A stretch of 64,000 bases of DNA from Corynebacterium afermentans subsp. afermentans (GCF_030408355.1 NZ_CP046606.1:372001-436000); one strand, 5' to 3'. Shown: positions 10,243 through 18,994, counted from the stretch's first letter. Translations and numbers: made by a program. Notes: generated by a model from the sequence alone, not told the origin.

Positions 10243-11076
10243 ATGGCTATTCGTAAGTACAAGCCGACAACTCCGGGTCGCCGTGCCAGCTCCGTTTCCG
10301 CGTTCGACGAGATCACTCGCTCGACCCCGGAAAAGTCGCTGCTGCGCCCGCTCCCGAAGAAAGGTGGCCGTAACTCCCACGGCCACATCACCACCCGTCA
10401 CCGCGGCGGCGGCCACAAGCGTCGCTGGCGCGTGATCGATTTCCGCCGCTCCGACAAGGACGGCGTGCTGGCAAAGGTCGCTCACATCGAGTACGACCCG
10501 AACCGCACCGCAAACATTGCGCTGCTGCACTACTTCGACGGCGAAAAGCGCTACATCATCGCGCCGAAGGGCCTGACCCAGGGCACGATCGTCGAGGCTG
10601 GTCCGAACGCCGACATCAAGGTCGGTAACAACCTGCCGCTGCGCAACATTCCGACCGGTACGACCATCCACGCAGTGGAGCTCAAGCCGGGTGCTGGTGC
10701 GAAGCTCGCCCGCTCTGCAGGCGCTTCCATTCAGCTGCTGGGTAAGGAAGGCAACTACGCAGTCCTGCGTATGCCGTCTTCCGAGATCCGCCGCGTGGAC
10801 ATCCGCTGCCGCGCCACCATCGGTGAGGTCGGCAACGCCGACCAGATCAACATCCGTTGGGGCAAGGCCGGCCGTATGCGCTGGAAGGGCTGGCGCCCGA
10901 CCGTGCGTGGTGTGGTTATGAACCCGGTCGACCACCCGCACGGTGGTGGCGAGGGTAAGACCTCGGGTGGCCGCCACCCGGTGTCGCCGTGGGGCCAGAA
11001 GGAAGGCCGCACCCGCAACCCGAACCGTTATTCCAACAACATGATCGTGCGGCGTCGCCGCTCGAAGAAGCGCTAA
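10243..11076 (+). CDS. rplB: 50S ribosomal protein L2
   Basis: L2 is essential for subunit joining and peptidyl transferase activity. The 277 residues show [20 protein letters not shown] near residues 45-65 and the C-terminal [18 protein letters not shown] segment containing the conserved histidine. A 42-bp gap separates it from rplW and carries its ribosome binding site, AAAGGAACC. Confidence 0.98.
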   Translation: MAIRKYKPTTPGRRASSVSAFDEITRSTPEKSLLRPLPKKGGRNSHGHITTRHRGGGHKRRWRVIDFRRSDKDGVLAKVAHIEYDPNRTANIALLHYFDGEKRYIIAPKGLTQGTIVEAGPNADIKVGNNLPLRNIPTGTTIHAVELKPGAGAKLARSAGASIQLLGKEGNYAVLRMPSSEIRRVDIRCRATIGEVGNADQINIRWGKAGRMRWKGWRPTVRGVVMNPVDHPHGGGEGKTSGGRHPVSPWGQKEGRTRNPNRYSNNMIVRRRRSKKR

Positions 11077-11092
11077 GAGGAGGTAAACAGAC

Positions 11093-11368
11093 ATGCCACG
11101 TAGCCTGAAGAAAGGCCCGTTCGTCGATGAGCACCTCCTCAACAAGGTGGACGCTCAGAACGAGGCTGGTACCAAGCAGGTCATTAAGACCTGGTCGCGC
11201 CGTTCGACCATTCTCCCCGATTTCATCGGTCACACCTTCGCCGTCCACGACGGCCGTAAGCACGTGCCGGTGTTCGTCGACGAGTCCATGGTCGGCCACA
11301 AGCTCGGCGAGTTTGCACCGACCAAGACCTTCAAGGGTCACGTCAAGGAACAGAAGGGACGTCGATAA
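11093..11368 (+). CDS. rpsS: 30S ribosomal protein S19
   Basis: S19 binds 16S rRNA together with S13 in the subunit head. The 91 residues begin [18 protein letters not shown] and include [22 protein letters not shown] and [16 protein letters not shown], all family hallmarks. It has a strong ribosome binding site (GAGGAGG). The stop region overlaps one copy of the repeated word CGTCGATAAGC (11360-11370). Confidence 0.98.
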   Translation: MPRSLKKGPFVDEHLLNKVDAQNEAGTKQVIKTWSRRSTILPDFIGHTFAVHDGRKHVPVFVDESMVGHKLGEFAPTKTFKGHVKEQKGRR

Positions 11369-11371
11369 GCA

Positions 11372-11731
11372 ATGGCTGACACCATCACCACTGCATCCGC
11401 GACGGCCAAGTTTGTCCGCGTCTCGCCGATGAAGGCCCGCCGCGTGCTGGCTCTCGTCCGCGGTAAGGACGTTGCCGAGGCCCTCGCGATCCTGAAGTAC
11501 GCACCGCAGGGTGCTGCCAAGGACGTTGCGAAGGTTGTTGCCTCCGCAGCAGCCAACGCTGAGAACAACTTCGGCATGGACCCGCGCACGCTCGTCATCT
11601 CCGAGTGCTACGCAAACGAGGGTCCGACGATGCGCCGGTACCAGCCGCGCGCTCAGGGCCGCGCCTTCCAGATCCGGAAGCGCACCTCCCACATCACCGT
11701 TGTTGTCGAGTCCAAGGAAGGGGCCAAGTAA
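11372..11731 (+). CDS. rplV: 50S ribosomal protein L22
   Basis: L22 lines the exit tunnel and its loop contacts macrolides. The 119 residues contain [20 protein letters not shown] and the C-terminal loop with [20 protein letters not shown]. It lies 3 bp after rpsS and shares one base with the rpsC start (TAATG), so these genes are translationally coupled. Confidence 0.98.
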   Translation: MADTITTASATAKFVRVSPMKARRVLALVRGKDVAEALAILKYAPQGAAKDVAKVVASAAANAENNFGMDPRTLVISECYANEGPTMRRYQPRAQGRAFQIRKRTSHITVVVESKEGAK

Positions 11732-12474
11732 TGGGCCAGAAGATTCACCCGCACGGCCTGCGCCTGGGTATCACTTCCGACTGGAAGTCCCACTGGTACG
11801 CCGACAAGAACTACGCCGACTACGTTGCGGAGGACATCAAGGTCCGCGAGTGGCTTGAGAAGAACCTCGAGCGCGCCGGCATCTCCGACATCGTCATCGA
11901 GCGCACCCGCGACCGCGTGCGTGTGGACATCCACACCGCTCGTCCGGGCATCGTCATCGGCCGCCGCGGCGCCGAGGCCGACCGCATCCGCCGCGAGCTG
12001 GAGAAGCTCACCGGCAAGATGGTCGCGCTGAACATCATCGAGGTCAAGAACATCGATGCCGACGCAACCCTGGTTGCGCAGTCCATCGCCGAGCAGCTGG
12101 TCAACCGTGTCGCGTTCCGTCGCGCCATGCGTAAGGCCATCCAGTCCGCGATGCGCAACCCGCAGGTCAAGGGCATCAAGGTTATGACGTCCGGCCGCCT
12201 CGGCGGCGCGGAAATGTCCCGTGTCGAGCGTTACCACGAGGGTCGCGTTCCGCTGCACACCCTGCGTGCGGAGATCGACTACGGCACGGCAGAAGCACAC
12301 ACCACCTTCGGCGTCATCGGCGTCAAGGTGTGGATCTACAAGGGCGACGTCGTGGGCGGTGTCCGCGAGTCCGAGCTGAACGCCCCGAAGAACGAGCGCG
12401 GTGGCCGAGGCGACCGTCGCCCGCGCCGCGGCGGCCAGCGTCGCCAGCGTGCAGAGCAGAAGAAGGAGGGCTAA
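11731..12474 (+). CDS. rpsC: 30S ribosomal protein S3
   Basis: S3 forms part of the mRNA entry pore. The start is the ATG at 11731, which overlaps the rplV stop and gives [14 protein letters not shown], the universal S3 N-terminus, and 247 residues. An upstream in-frame ATG at 11605 would lie inside rplV and is rejected. The KH domain appears as [20 protein letters not shown]. The C-terminal tail is Arg/Gly-rich ([14 protein letters not shown]), as usual in actinobacteria. Confidence 0.98.
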   Translation: MGQKIHPHGLRLGITSDWKSHWYADKNYADYVAEDIKVREWLEKNLERAGISDIVIERTRDRVRVDIHTARPGIVIGRRGAEADRIRRELEKLTGKMVALNIIEVKNIDADATLVAQSIAEQLVNRVAFRRAMRKAIQSAMRNPQVKGIKVMTSGRLGGAEMSRVERYHEGRVPLHTLRAEIDYGTAEAHTTFGVIGVKVWIYKGDVVGGVRESELNAPKNERGGRGDRRPRRGGQRRQRAEQKKEG

Positions 12475-12477
12475 TTC

Positions 12478-12894
12478 ATGCTCATCCCTAAGCGCGTGAA
12501 GTACCGCCGTCAGCACCGCCCGAACCGCTCGGGTGTGTCCAAGGGCGGCAACACGATCACCTTCGGCGACTACGGCCTGCAGGCACTCGAGCCGGCGTAC
12601 ATCACCAACCGCCAGATCGAGTCCGCACGTATCGCCATCAACCGCCACGTCAAGCGTGGTGGCAAGGTGTGGATCAACATCTTCCCGGACCGTCCGTTGA
12701 CCCAGAAGCCGCTCGGCGTGCGTATGGGTTCCGGTAAGGGCCCGGTAGAGAAGTGGGTGGCCAACGTTAAGCCTGGTCGCATCCTCTTCGAAATGTCCTA
12801 CCCGAACGAGGAGACTGCAATTGAGGCTCTGCGCCGCGCTGGCGCAAAGCTTCCGTGCAAGGTCCGCGTGATCAAGAAGGAGGACCAGTTCTAA
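12478..12894 (+). CDS. rplP: 50S ribosomal protein L16
   Basis: L16 binds near the A site of the large subunit. The 138 residues begin [14 protein letters not shown] and contain [22 protein letters not shown]. It lies 3 bp after rpsC and shares its last base with the rpmC start (TAATG). Confidence 0.98.
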   Translation: MLIPKRVKYRRQHRPNRSGVSKGGNTITFGDYGLQALEPAYITNRQIESARIAINRHVKRGGKVWINIFPDRPLTQKPLGVRMGSGKGPVEKWVANVKPGRILFEMSYPNEETAIEALRRAGAKLPCKVRVIKKEDQF

Positions 12895-13133
12895 TGGCAA
12901 CCGGTACCCCCGCATCTGAATTCCGTGAGCTGAGCGATGACGAGCTGCGCACCCGCCTGAGCGAGGCGAAGGAAGAGCTGTTCAACCTGCGCTTCCAGCT
13001 TGCTACCGGCCAGCTCACCAACAACCGCCGCATCTCCACCGTGAAGCGCGACATCGCTCGCATCTACACGGTGCTGCGCGAGCGCGAGCTTGGCCTGTCC
13101 GTCGTCCCGGAGTCCACGGGAGCTGAGGCATAA
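12894..13133 (+). CDS. rpmC: 50S ribosomal protein L29
   Basis: L29 is a small helical-hairpin protein at the tunnel exit beside L23. I chose the ATG at 12894, which overlaps the rplP stop and gives 79 residues with the family pattern [20 protein letters not shown] and [27 protein letters not shown] upstream within rplP is a good ribosome binding site. An upstream in-frame ATG at 12855 inside rplP is unlikely. Confidence 0.97.
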   Translation: MATGTPASEFRELSDDELRTRLSEAKEELFNLRFQLATGQLTNNRRISTVKRDIARIYTVLRERELGLSVVPESTGAEA

Positions 13134-13135
13134 CC

Positions 13136-13420
13136 ATGAGTGAGGCAAACGTGACTGAGAACACCAAGGTCAAGGCAGTGCAGAAGCGTCGTCGTGGCTA
13201 CGTCGTGTCCGACAAGATGGACAAGACGATCGTCGTTGAGGTCGAGGACCGTAAGTCCCACGCCTTGTACGGCAAGATCGTGCGTACCACCGAGCGTGTG
13301 AAGGCACATGATGAGACGAACACCGCAGGTGTTGGCGATCTCGTCCAGATCGAGGAGACGCGTCCGCTGTCCAAGGACAAGCACTTCCGTCTCGTCGACA
13401 TCATCGAGAAGGCTCGCTAA
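13136..13420 (+). CDS. rpsQ: 30S ribosomal protein S17
   Basis: S17 is a primary 16S rRNA-binding protein with an OB fold. The 94 residues contain [20 protein letters not shown] and the typical [20 protein letters not shown]. The ATG at 13136 lies 3 bp after rpmC; a GTG at 13151 is a possible alternative start. It is the last gene of this S10 unit and is followed by a terminator at 13444. In many bacteria rplN follows directly, but here it is 15 kb away. Confidence 0.97.
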   Translation: MSEANVTENTKVKAVQKRRRGYVVSDKMDKTIVVEVEDRKSHALYGKIVRTTERVKAHDETNTAGVGDLVQIEETRPLSKDKHFRLVDIIEKAR

Positions 13421-13443
13421 GAGCACTTAGCTTCTCGACAACG

Positions 13444-13476
13444 TACCCGTCCAACCTGTGTTGGGCGGGTATTTTC
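13444..13476 (+). terminator. Terminator of the S10 operon
   Basis: TACCCGTCCAA pairs with TTGGGCGGGTA (one G-U) across a short loop and is followed by TTTT. It lies 24 bp after the rpsQ stop. Confidence 0.85.
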
Positions 13477-13515
13477 GTCTTTGGTGGGCCCCATTAGGAG
13501 AGTTTGACAAGTGTT

Positions 13516-13537
13516 CACCTGGAATTCGGCATTCATA
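13516..13537 (+). promoter_or_regulatory. Possible Pho-box-like direct repeats upstream of phoX
   Basis: Three TTCA/TTCG-type words (TTCACC, TTCGGC, TTCATA) recur at 9-11 bp spacing, about 70 bp before the PhoX-like gene. Response regulators of phosphate starvation often bind such tandem repeats. This is a weak visual match and only the context argues for it. Confidence 0.25.
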
Positions 13538-13597
13538 CACGCCTGTTGACTAACTTCTTTTCAGGCCAAAGTCTGTATACGTTTCCTGGGAGAACTC

Positions 13598-15700
13598 ATG
13601 CCTATCAAGGGTATTAACCTGCTGTTCCAGTCCAAGCGCTCCTCGATGACCTGCACCTACAAGTGTGGTAACGCGTGCGCTGGCGATTGCACCAACGAGT
13701 CCGACAACCCGTACTTCGGCGACCTGATGTCCCGCCGTGGCGTTCTCAAGGCCTTCGGCGCCGGCACCGTGACTCTCGGCGGCGGCGCGCTGCTGGCCGC
13801 GTGTGGCGTCGATGAGAATGCGGCGCAGACCACCGAGTCCGCCACCGCAACCACCACCAACACCACAACCGAGGCTGCGAAGGCTGAAATCAAGCCGGCA
13901 GCGGGTATGCAATTCGAGGGCGTGCAGCCGAACGAGAAGGACGAGGTTGTCGTCCCGGCCGGCTACGCCACCTCCGTGCTGATCGCCTGGGGCGACCCGG
14001 TTTACGAGGACGCTCCCGAGTTCGACCCGAATAACCAGACCGCCGAGGCCGCTGCCCGCCAGTTCGGCTTCAACAACGACTTCGCCGGCTTGATGGAGCA
14101 CCCGACGGACAAGGACCGCATGGTCTACGTCTGCTCCCACGAGTACACCACCGAGCCGCAGATGCTGCCGAACTACGATCCGGAGAACCCGACGGACGAG
14201 CAGATCAACATCGGCATCATGGGCCACGGCCACACCATCCTCGAGGTGTCCAAGGACGCCAAGACCGGCGAGCTCAAGCGCGAGTTCGGCCCGCTGAACC
14301 GCCGCATTACCGGTGAGACCGAGTTCAAGATCGTCGGCCCGGCCGCTGGCCACGACCTGCTCAAGACCTCCGTCGACCCGACCGGCACCAAGGTCTTCGG
14401 CACCTTCAACAACTGCGCTGGCGGCGTCACCCCGTGGGGCACCTTCCTGTCCGGCGAGGAGAACATCGACCAGTACTGGGCCAACGCAGCTGCCGTCACC
14501 GGCGAGCGCCCGGCCGCCGACGTGAAGCGTTTCGGCGTGTCCGAGGAGGCATCCCAGCGTAAGTGGGAGCGCCTGCACGACCGCTTCGACCTGGCCAAGG
14601 AGCCGAACGAGTTCAACCGCTTCGGCTACCTGGTTGAGATCAACCCGTATGACCCGGAGTCCGTCCCGGTCAAGCACACCGCCCTGGGCCGCTTCAAGCA
14701 CGAGGCCGGCAACGTCCACGTCACCGAGGACGGCACCGTAGTGTGCTACTCCGGCGACGACGCACGCTTCGAGTACATCTACAAGTTCGTCTCCTCCAAG
14801 AAGGTCAAGGAGGGCGACGTCGCCCACAACATGACCATCCTGGACGAGGGCACCCTCTACGTTGCCAACCTCGAGGGCAACTCCCCGGCCGGCGAGATCA
14901 CCGGCGACGGCGACCTGCCCAAGGACGGCGACTTCGACGGCACCGGCAAGTGGATCCCGCTGCTGACCGCACACGCAGACGGCACCGCTGAGTCCCACGT
15001 CGACGGCTTCACCGGTGAGGAGGTTGCCATCTACACCCGCCTCGCAGCTGATGAGGTCGGTGCCACCAAGATGGACCGCCCGGAGGACTTCGAGGTCAAC
15101 CCGGTCAACGGCAAGCTCTACATGGCGCTGACCAACAACAAGTACCGCGGCGCCACCGGCGAGAACGAGAAGAAGAGCCAGGAAGACGTTACCGAGTACG
15201 CTCCGATCCGCGAGAACAAGAACGGCCTCGTCATGGAGCTCGAGGACGACTACGCAGGCACCGAGTTCACCTGGAACCTGCTGCTCGTCTGCGGCGACCC
15301 GAACGCAGCGTCGACTTACTTCGGCGGCTTCCCCAAGGAGCAGGTGTCCCCGATTTCCTGCCCGGACAACCTCGCGTTCGACTCCCACGGCAACCTGTGG
15401 ATCTCCACCGACGGCAACGCACTCGGCTCCAACGACGGCCTGTACGCTGTCGGCCTCGAGGGCGAGAACCGCGGCCAGGTGATCTGCTTCCTCACTGTGC
15501 CGTACGCAGCTGAGACCTGTGGCCCGATCGTCACCGACGAGGTGGTCATGGTCAACGTCCAGCACCCGGGTGAGACCGACGAGGGCACCTTTGAGAAGCC
15601 GGCTTCCCACTGGCCGGACGGTGGCAACTCCGTTCCGCGCCCGGCCGTTGCACAGGTGTTCCGCACCGACGGCCAGAAGATCGGCATGGAAAAGGCGTAA
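13598..15700 (+). CDS. phoX: PhoX-family (DUF839) phosphatase, Tat-exported lipoprotein
   Basis: PhoX enzymes release phosphate from organic phosphoesters outside the membrane, using Ca and Fe. The 700-residue protein has a twin-arginine motif (MSRRGVLKAF, Arg46-Arg47) followed by a hydrophobic stretch and a lipobox (LLAAC, Cys69), so it should be folded in the cytosol, exported by Tat and lipidated. Before the Tat signal lies a four-cysteine array with CxxxC spacing (Cys19, 23, 27, 31) and the NPYFGDL segment, features I recall from other PhoX proteins. The body contains the DUF839 beta-propeller (NNCAGGVTPWGTFLSGEEN, CYSGDDARFEYIYKF). It has its own promoter region and terminator. Codon bias is as strong as in the ribosomal genes, suggesting high expression. 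The phosphatase role is inferred from the family. Confidence 0.88.
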   Translation: MPIKGINLLFQSKRSSMTCTYKCGNACAGDCTNESDNPYFGDLMSRRGVLKAFGAGTVTLGGGALLAACGVDENAAQTTESATATTTNTTTEAAKAEIKPAAGMQFEGVQPNEKDEVVVPAGYATSVLIAWGDPVYEDAPEFDPNNQTAEAAARQFGFNNDFAGLMEHPTDKDRMVYVCSHEYTTEPQMLPNYDPENPTDEQINIGIMGHGHTILEVSKDAKTGELKREFGPLNRRITGETEFKIVGPAAGHDLLKTSVDPTGTKVFGTFNNCAGGVTPWGTFLSGEENIDQYWANAAAVTGERPAADVKRFGVSEEASQRKWERLHDRFDLAKEPNEFNRFGYLVEINPYDPESVPVKHTALGRFKHEAGNVHVTEDGTVVCYSGDDARFEYIYKFVSSKKVKEGDVAHNMTILDEGTLYVANLEGNSPAGEITGDGDLPKDGDFDGTGKWIPLLTAHADGTAESHVDGFTGEEVAIYTRLAADEVGATKMDRPEDFEVNPVNGKLYMALTNNKYRGATGENEKKSQEDVTEYAPIRENKNGLVMELEDDYAGTEFTWNLLLVCGDPNAASTYFGGFPKEQVSPISCPDNLAFDSHGNLWISTDGNALGSNDGLYAVGLEGENRGQVICFLTVPYAAETCGPIVTDEVVMVNVQHPGETDEGTFEKPASHWPDGGNSVPRPAVAQVFRTDGQKIGMEKA

Positions 15701-15723
15701 GCCTGAAGGCGCAATCCGATCGA

Positions 15724-15770
15724 CCCCGCCGCTGACCACAAATGTGGTCCGTGGCGGGTTTTCACTTTTT
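15724..15770 (+). terminator. Terminator between phoX and glmS
   Basis: CCCGCC pairs with GGCGGG, and inside it GACCAC pairs with GTGGTC around an AAAT loop. TTTTC and then a TTTTT run follow. It lies 24 bp after the phoX stop. Confidence 0.85.
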
Positions 15771-15803
15771 ACAGCCCCCTATACAGGAGTACGATTTTTT
15801 CCC

Positions 15804-17669
15804 ATGTGTGGAATCGTTGGATACGTTGGCGCCGGCACCGCTGAGCGCGACGCGAAAAATGTCATTGTCGAGGGACTTCGCCGCCTCGAATACCGCGGAT
15901 ACGATTCCGCAGGTGTTGCGGTGGCCAACAACGGCGTCATCGAGTGCCGTAAGAAAGCCGGCAAGGTCGCGGACCTCGAAGCTGAAATTGCTGATAACCC
16001 CATCGCCTCCTCGAAGCTGGGCATCGGACACACCCGCTGGGCAACCCACGGCGGCCCGACCGACGTCAACGCCCACCCGCACGTGGTCGGCGACGGCCGC
16101 ATGGCTGTGGTCCACAACGGCATTATCGAGAACTTTTCGGCGTTGAAGGCGGAGCTCGTCGATAAGGGCTACCGCTTCATCTCCGAAACCGACACTGAGG
16201 TTGCTGGCACCCTGCTGCTGGACATCTACGACAAGGAAGCTGACAGCGACCTCACCCGCGCGATGCAACTGACCGCGCAGCGCCTTGAAGGTGCGTTCAC
16301 CCTGCTGGCGATCCACGCGGACCACCCGGACCGCATCGTCGCCGCACGCTGGAACTCCCCGCTGGTCATCGGCGTGGGCGAGGGCGAGAACTTCCTTAGC
16401 TCCGACGTCGCCGGCTTCATCGAATTCACCCGCGACGCAGTGGAGATGGATAATGGCCAGATTGTCACCCTAACCGCCGACGGCTACGAGGTCTGCGAAT
16501 TCGACGGCAACCCCGCCGAAGCCAAGCCGTTCACCGTGGAATGGGACGTCACCGCCGCGGAGAAGGGCGGCTTCAACTCCTTCATGGAGAAGGAAATCCA
16601 CGACCAGCCCTCCGCCGTCCGCGACACGCTCTACGGTCGTTTCGACGAACAGGGCAAGCTCATCCTCGACGAGCTGCGTATCGACGAATCCGTGCTGCGC
16701 TCCATCAACAAAATCATCATCGTCGCCTGCGGCACCGCTTCCTACGCAGGCCAGGTGGCGCGCTACGCCATCGAGCACTGGTGCCGCATTCCGACGGAGG
16801 TAGAGCTCGCCCACGAGTTCCGCTACCGCGACCCGATTGTCAACGAACGCACCCTCGTGGTGGCCGTGTCCCAGTCCGGCGAAACCATGGACACGCTCAT
16901 GGCCGTGCGCCACGCCCGCGAGCAGGGCGCGAAGGTGATCGCGATCTGCAACACCGTCGGTTCCTCCATCCCACGCGAGGCAGACGCGTCGCTGTACACC
17001 TACGCCGGCCCGGAGATCGCCGTCGCGTCGACGAAGGCGTTCATCTCCCAGATCGTCGCCGCTTACCTGCTCGCCCTGTACCTGGCGCAGGTGCGCGGCA
17101 ACAAATACGCCGACGAAATCCGCCAGATCGTTGACGAGCTGCAGGAGATGCCGGACAAGATCCAGCAGGTGCTGGACAACGAGGGGCAGGTCAAGCAGCT
17201 GGGCCAGGACATGTCGGATGCGAAGTCTGTGCTGTTTTTGGGCCGCCACGTCGGCTTCCCGGTCGCTCTCGAGGGCGCTTTGAAGCTCAAGGAGGTGGCT
17301 TACCTGCACTCCGAGGGCTTCGCCGCCGGCGAGCTCAAGCACGGCCCGATCGCGCTCGTGGAGGAAGGCCAGCCGGTGTTCATCATCGTGCCGTCCAAGC
17401 GCTCCCGCAATAACCTGCACGCCAAGGTCGTCTCCAACATCCAGGAGGTCCGCGCCCGCGGTGCGGTGACCATCGTGATCGCGGAAGACGGCGACACGGA
17501 CGTGGAGGCCTACGCCGACCACATCATCCGCATCCCGCAGTCCGCCGGCCTGATGCAGCCGCTGCTGTCCACCATTCCGCTGCAGATCTTCGCCTGCTCC
17601 GTGGCGGAGGCCCGCGGCCTGAACGTGGACCAGCCGCGCAACCTGGCCAAGTCCGTGACGGTGGAGTAG
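15804..17669 (+). CDS. glmS: Glutamine--fructose-6-phosphate aminotransferase (isomerizing)
   Basis: GlmS makes glucosamine-6-phosphate from fructose-6-phosphate and glutamine, the first step towards UDP-GlcNAc. The ATG at 15804 gives MCGIVGYVG, placing the nucleophilic cysteine at position 2 as required. The glutaminase domain (residues 1 to about 220) contains LRRLEYRGYDSAG and GIGHTRWATHGGPT. Two SIS sugar-isomerase domains follow (VACGTASYAGQVARY; SQSGETMDTL; FLGRHVGFPVALEGALKLKE). The C-terminus is DQPRNLAKSVTVE. The length of 621 residues is normal. The next step enzyme, GlmM, is encoded at 60.5 kb. AGGAG lies about 14 nt upstream, a slightly long spacing. Confidence 0.97.
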   Translation: MCGIVGYVGAGTAERDAKNVIVEGLRRLEYRGYDSAGVAVANNGVIECRKKAGKVADLEAEIADNPIASSKLGIGHTRWATHGGPTDVNAHPHVVGDGRMAVVHNGIIENFSALKAELVDKGYRFISETDTEVAGTLLLDIYDKEADSDLTRAMQLTAQRLEGAFTLLAIHADHPDRIVAARWNSPLVIGVGEGENFLSSDVAGFIEFTRDAVEMDNGQIVTLTADGYEVCEFDGNPAEAKPFTVEWDVTAAEKGGFNSFMEKEIHDQPSAVRDTLYGRFDEQGKLILDELRIDESVLRSINKIIIVACGTASYAGQVARYAIEHWCRIPTEVELAHEFRYRDPIVNERTLVVAVSQSGETMDTLMAVRHAREQGAKVIAICNTVGSSIPREADASLYTYAGPEIAVASTKAFISQIVAAYLLALYLAQVRGNKYADEIRQIVDELQEMPDKIQQVLDNEGQVKQLGQDMSDAKSVLFLGRHVGFPVALEGALKLKEVAYLHSEGFAAGELKHGPIALVEEGQPVFIIVPSKRSRNNLHAKVVSNIQEVRARGAVTIVIAEDGDTDVEAYADHIIRIPQSAGLMQPLLSTIPLQIFACSVAEARGLNVDQPRNLAKSVTVE

Positions 17670-17745
17670 GGGTTTCGCGCTTTCCTGGCGTCGGGCTCGG
17701 GCGGTTTCGTCCAGGTCCGGCGCCTTTCTCGTGCCGGTTGCGCGA

Positions 17746-17876
17746 ATCGTCTAGCAGTGGGCCGGAGAGTGCTAGACGATCACGCACCGGGCGCCGCGTT
17801 TGCCCAGGTGAAGTTGGAAATAGTTGTCGTTAGCAGCGTGATCGTCTAGCAGCGGCGGCGAGCTGCTAGACGATCA
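17746..17876. repeat. Double-hairpin repeat element, left copy
   Basis: Four related arms alternate in direction: ATCGTCTAGCA (17746-17756), TGCTAGACGAT (17770-17780), TGATCGTCTAGCAG (17839-17852) and CTGCTAGACGATCA (17863-17876). Arms 1-2 and 3-4 form two hairpins, the second a perfect 14-bp stem. Arms 2 and 3 can instead pair with each other for 15 bp across the middle. Between the hairpins is a 45-nt core (17799-17843) that is 35/45 identical, without gaps, to the core of the copy at 18848. The element fills the gap between glmS and fic and ends 4 bp before the fic stop codon. Confidence 0.75.
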
Positions 17877-17880
17877 GGCC

Positions 17881-18576
17881 TCAGTGGGATTCGGGGGACC
17901 ACGCCACGCCGGGGTGCGCGCGGCGGAACTCCATCATCCGGTGGAAGACCTCAGCTGCGCCTGCTCTTTGGCCCTGCGTCTCGCTGAGTGAGCCACTGCC
18001 GTCGGGGAGATCTGTCGGGACGAACACGCCGGGGCGCAGTACTTGGGCGAGAAAAGAGGGATCGGCAGTTGCAGCGCCGACGTATCGGGCAGCGTGTGCC
18101 TCCGCGGCGTCGATACGCGTCCAGTCCACCGCCCAACCTGCAGCGCGCAGCATCTGATCGAAGAAGTACCGCTGCGTGCGGGAGTTGCCGTCGCGGAACG
18201 GGTGCACGATTGTGAGCTCGCTCCAGTGATCTGCGACGGTCCGCACCGCAGACTCGATTTCTGACGACGAAGGCGGCAACTTCGCGATGCGGCTCATGAC
18301 CCGGTCAAGCTCAGTGTCGACGTACTGTGCCCGGCACATTGCCATGCCCATTGCGCCGACCTCCTCGGTGCGGATATCGCCGGCCCACGGGTAGATGTCT
18401 TGCATCAGGTAGCGGTGGGTGCGGAGGAGAGATTCGCGGGTGAACTCGGTGAGGGGCGGCCCGGTCTCGAGCTCACCCAACCGTTGCGTAGCAAGGCTCC
18501 CGGCGATGCGTTCTAGCTGCGCGGGATCTGAAATCCCAAACAGGTTATCGGGTGCTTCCCGGCTCTGTCGGGCCAC
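17881..18576 (-). CDS. fic: Fic/DOC family protein (probable AMPylase toxin)
   Basis: Fic proteins transfer AMP or related groups from nucleotides to target proteins. The 231 residues contain the active-site loop HPFRDGNSRTQR (residues 125-136), keeping the catalytic His125, Phe127, Asp129, Gly130, Asn131, Arg133 and Arg136. The usual GNGR is GNSR here. Upstream is THRYLMQDIYPWAGDIRT (residues 53-70), typical of class I Fic proteins, and the flap region around MGMAMCRAQYVDTE. No inhibitory helix is visible inside this protein, as expected when a separate antitoxin supplies it. The GTG start lies 5 bp after the stop of the small upstream gene, so the two are co-translated. Both sides of the pair carry a structured repeat. 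The target is unknown. Confidence 0.88.
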   Translation of the reverse strand: MARQSREAPDNLFGISDPAQLERIAGSLATQRLGELETGPPLTEFTRESLLRTHRYLMQDIYPWAGDIRTEEVGAMGMAMCRAQYVDTELDRVMSRIAKLPPSSSEIESAVRTVADHWSELTIVHPFRDGNSRTQRYFFDQMLRAAGWAVDWTRIDAAEAHAARYVGAATADPSFLAQVLRPGVFVPTDLPDGSGSLSETQGQRAGAAEVFHRMMEFRRAHPGVAWSPESH

Positions 18577-18581
18577 GATGC

Positions 18582-18803
18582 TTAGGCCACGCCGGCGATG
18601 CGTCGGCGCAGTTCGTGTGCGCGTGGCGAATCGCCCAGCCCCTCGCGCTCCAAGACAAGCAATACTGCCTCGTCGGCGGAGACCTCGCCACGGAATTGCC
18701 GTCTTAGCAGCGTTTCGTCTTCGGCTGATAAGGGCTGCCCCGCCATGACCATAGATGCGTTCACGGCGGCAACCTTTTGGTCTTCACTGCGCGGGTCGGT
18801 CAT
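18582..18803 (-). CDS. VbhA-like Fic antitoxin, inhibitory Glu replaced by Ala
   Basis: This 73-residue helical protein aligns by eye with VbhA-type antitoxins: NASMVMAGQPLSAED, then RRQFRGEVSADEAVLLVLER, matching the NALASQRLEGLEPD and VVVGELETSDVIKDL blocks of VbhA. The family inhibits Fic through a (S/T)xxxE(G/N) motif whose Glu blocks productive ATP binding. Here the motif reads S17-M-V-M-A21-G22, so the Glu is Ala. The frame, length and coupling to fic are otherwise intact. The gene may be a weakened antitoxin, may act by another contact, or may reflect an inactive toxin. A -10 hexamer TAAAAT lies 8 nt before the ATG, so the operon is probably leaderless. Confidence 0.75.
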   Translation of the reverse strand: MTDPRSEDQKVAAVNASMVMAGQPLSAEDETLLRRQFRGEVSADEAVLLVLEREGLGDSPRAHELRRRIAGVA

Positions 18804-18811
18804 GGTGCAGA

Positions 18812-18817
18812 ATTTTA
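18812..18817 (-). promoter_or_regulatory. -10 element of the antitoxin-fic operon
   Basis: Read on the minus strand this is TAAAAT, ending 8 nt before the ATG at 18803 with no ribosome binding site between. TTCCGC, 17 bp further up, is a poor -35 candidate. The arrangement fits a leaderless transcript. Confidence 0.55.
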
Positions 18818-18847
18818 CCCGCTCAGGAGTGGAAGCGGAACCCTGCG

Positions 18848-18987
18848 GATCTGCTAGTTCCGCTTTGGACAGCACTAGCAGATCAACTGTCCAAGTTTTT
18901 GTTTGCGCAGGTGGTGTTGAAACTGCTTGTCGGTAAGAGCGTGATCTGCTAGTTGCCTGGTCTCGAGGTGGTTGGGGAACTAGCAGA
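18848..18987. repeat. Double-hairpin repeat element, right copy
   Basis: The architecture and direction match the copy at 17746. Arms are GATCTGCTAGT (18848-18858) with ACTAGCAGATC (18874-18884), and TCTGCTAGTT (18945-18954) with AACTAGCAGA (18978-18987). The middle arms ACTAGCAGATCA and TGATCTGCTAGT can also pair for 12 bp. The arm sequence differs from the left copy, but the pairing is preserved on both sides. The 45-nt core (18902-18946, starting TTTGCGCAGGTGGTGTTGA) aligns without gaps. The element lies between the antitoxin promoter and the end of scrK. Confidence 0.75.
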
Positions 18988-18994
18988 CCCGCGC

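Noticed and set aside
13550..15739. Long open frame on the strand opposite phoX
   Set aside because: It is an antisense shadow of a GC-rich gene with strong codon bias; its translation is low-complexity and has no family signature, while the plus-strand frame encodes an evident Tat lipoprotein.
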